This document shows, in pieces, positions 63,377 to 64,000 of a DNA stretch of 64,000 nucleotides; position 1 is the first letter of the stretch; the number at the start of each line of letters is the position of its first letter. Source of the stretch: Chengkuizengella marina (GTDB lineage Bacteria; Bacillota; Bacilli; Paenibacillales; KCTC-33759); contig NZ_SIJB01000023.1 of the NCBI RefSeq assembly GCF_009910845.1, positions 62,001 to 126,000 of the forward strand, given 5' to 3'. The notes below the pieces were generated by a model. That model saw only the letters and a program-made list of their open reading frames with translations, ran no database searches and had not been told where the DNA came from. The position numbers and the translations under genes were made by a program.

Positions 63377-64000
63377 ATGAAAGCAGTCGTTATAAATCAA
63401 TACGGGGGTAGAGATCAATTACAAGAGAAGGAGGTATCAGTTCCAAAGTTAAATAATAAGGATGTGTTAATTGAAGTCCATGCATCTGCCGTAAATCCAG
63501 TTGATATCTACATTAGAGAAGGATACTTTCAAGAAAACATTCCACATCAATTTCCAGTCACTCTTGGCTTAGATGTTGCAGGTGTTGTGAAAGAAGTTGG
63601 TGCTTCTGTTTCTAAATTTAAAGTAGGGGATGAAGTATTCAGTCGCCCAGATATCGCAAGAAATGGAACTTATGCAGAGTATGTAGCAGTGGATGAAAAC
63701 TTTGTAGCGAAGAAACCAGCAAATCTTTCATTTGAAGAGGCCGCGTCTATTCCTTTGGTAGGTATCACAACATATCAAAGTTTCATTGATAAAGCTCAAT
63801 TAAAACAAGGAGACAAAGTTTTAATTCATGCAGGGGCAGGGGGAGTTGGTACTTTTGCTATTCAATTTGCAAAAAGTAAAGGTGCCTATGTAGCAACTAC
63901 AACAAGTGAAAAAAATGTTCAATTTGTGAAGCAGCTTGGAGCTGATGAAGTAATCAACTATAAGACAACAGATTTTTCTGAGGTATTATCTGAATATGAT
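63377..64000 (+). CDS. MDR-family NADPH:quinone reductase/alcohol dehydrogenase, 3' truncated by window
   Basis: The first 208 codons are present; the frame is open at the right edge. MKAVVINQYGGRDQL starts the GroES-like domain (VHASAVNPVDIYIREGYF, PVTLGLDVAGVVKEVG), and the Rossmann motif HAGAGGVGTFAIQFAKSKG follows near residue 153. No catalytic-zinc pattern is seen, so a quinone reductase or enone reductase of the NADP type is likely. ATG follows TTGGAGGAAA. It is the third gene of the oxidoreductase cluster. Confidence 0.88.
   Translation, partial: MKAVVINQYGGRDQLQEKEVSVPKLNNKDVLIEVHASAVNPVDIYIREGYFQENIPHQFPVTLGLDVAGVVKEVGASVSKFKVGDEVFSRPDIARNGTYAEYVAVDENFVAKKPANLSFEEAASIPLVGITTYQSFIDKAQLKQGDKVLIHAGAGGVGTFAIQFAKSKGAYVATTTSEKNVQFVKQLGADEVINYKTTDFSEVLSEYD

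Overview
The window looks like chromosomal DNA of a low-GC, Gram-positive, spore-former-type Bacilli, probably a Paenibacillaceae/Bacillales relative. The reasons are AT-rich intergenic DNA, strong AGGAGG-type ribosome sites with frequent TTG and GTG starts, CcpA cre-like boxes, a HutP-containing histidine-utilisation locus, MocR, SgrR and DegV/FakB genes, ECF sigma/anti-sigma genes and lipobox and Sec signal peptides. The genus is not certain. I saw no tRNA, rRNA, CRISPR array, intact transposase or prophage.

Layout. 1-7.3 kb: end of an SLC13-type permease, glutaminyl-tRNA synthetase, a secreted GH64 beta-1,3-glucanase and a membrane acyltransferase. 7.4-12.3 kb: a NAD(P)-binding protein, a KAS III-like enzyme with an unusual triad, and two divergent HTH-TPR regulators; the second is followed by an unlisted 39-codon exported peptide gene, an RNPP-type quorum-sensing arrangement. 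12.5-31 kb: mostly housekeeping and accessory genes (VOC proteins, three EamA transporters divergent from a MocR regulator, two DegV/FakB proteins, an SgrR-type regulator with an MFS transporter, an esterase, an ABC-F ATPase, SelO, a secreted isochorismatase-fold protein and a secreted M14 carboxypeptidase).

31.4-35.9 kb: an ECF sigma/anti-sigma pair and two exported proteins. Three promoters in this block share TGTCA-N15-YGGTTTCT at identical spacing, and the anti-sigma ectodomain is homologous to the secreted protein next door. 36.3 kb: a CAP-domain exoprotein. 37.5-43.9 kb: the hut genes, split into hutUIG and hutP-hutH, each with its own promoter and with a terminator between hutP and hutH. 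44.3-45.4 kb: a small secreted matrixin-like protease and a lipoprotein. 45.5-50.7 kb: a one-module NRPS with a terminal reductase (partial C-A-T-R) and an MFS transporter. 50.8-52.7 kb: a HEPN/MNT toxin-antitoxin pair, and a MarR regulator divergent from an NAD(P)H quinone reductase.

52.8-56.8 kb: a cobalamin riboswitch followed by four tightly coupled membrane genes: two beta-sandwich anchored proteins (one His-rich), a CbtB-like protein and a membrane-anchored HEAT/AAA+/Lon-like protein whose catalytic Ser appears to be missing. This looks like an undescribed cobalt or B12-related system. 56.8-64 kb: an AraC-type regulator with a degenerate receiver, a HAD phosphatase, an OFA-type MFS transporter, and an Old Yellow Enzyme-SDR-MDR oxidoreductase cluster that runs off the right edge.

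The strongest candidates for something new are the self-contained ECF regulon (31.4-35.9 kb), the B12-riboswitch operon (52.8-56.8 kb) and the regulator-propeptide pair (10.8-12.2 kb).
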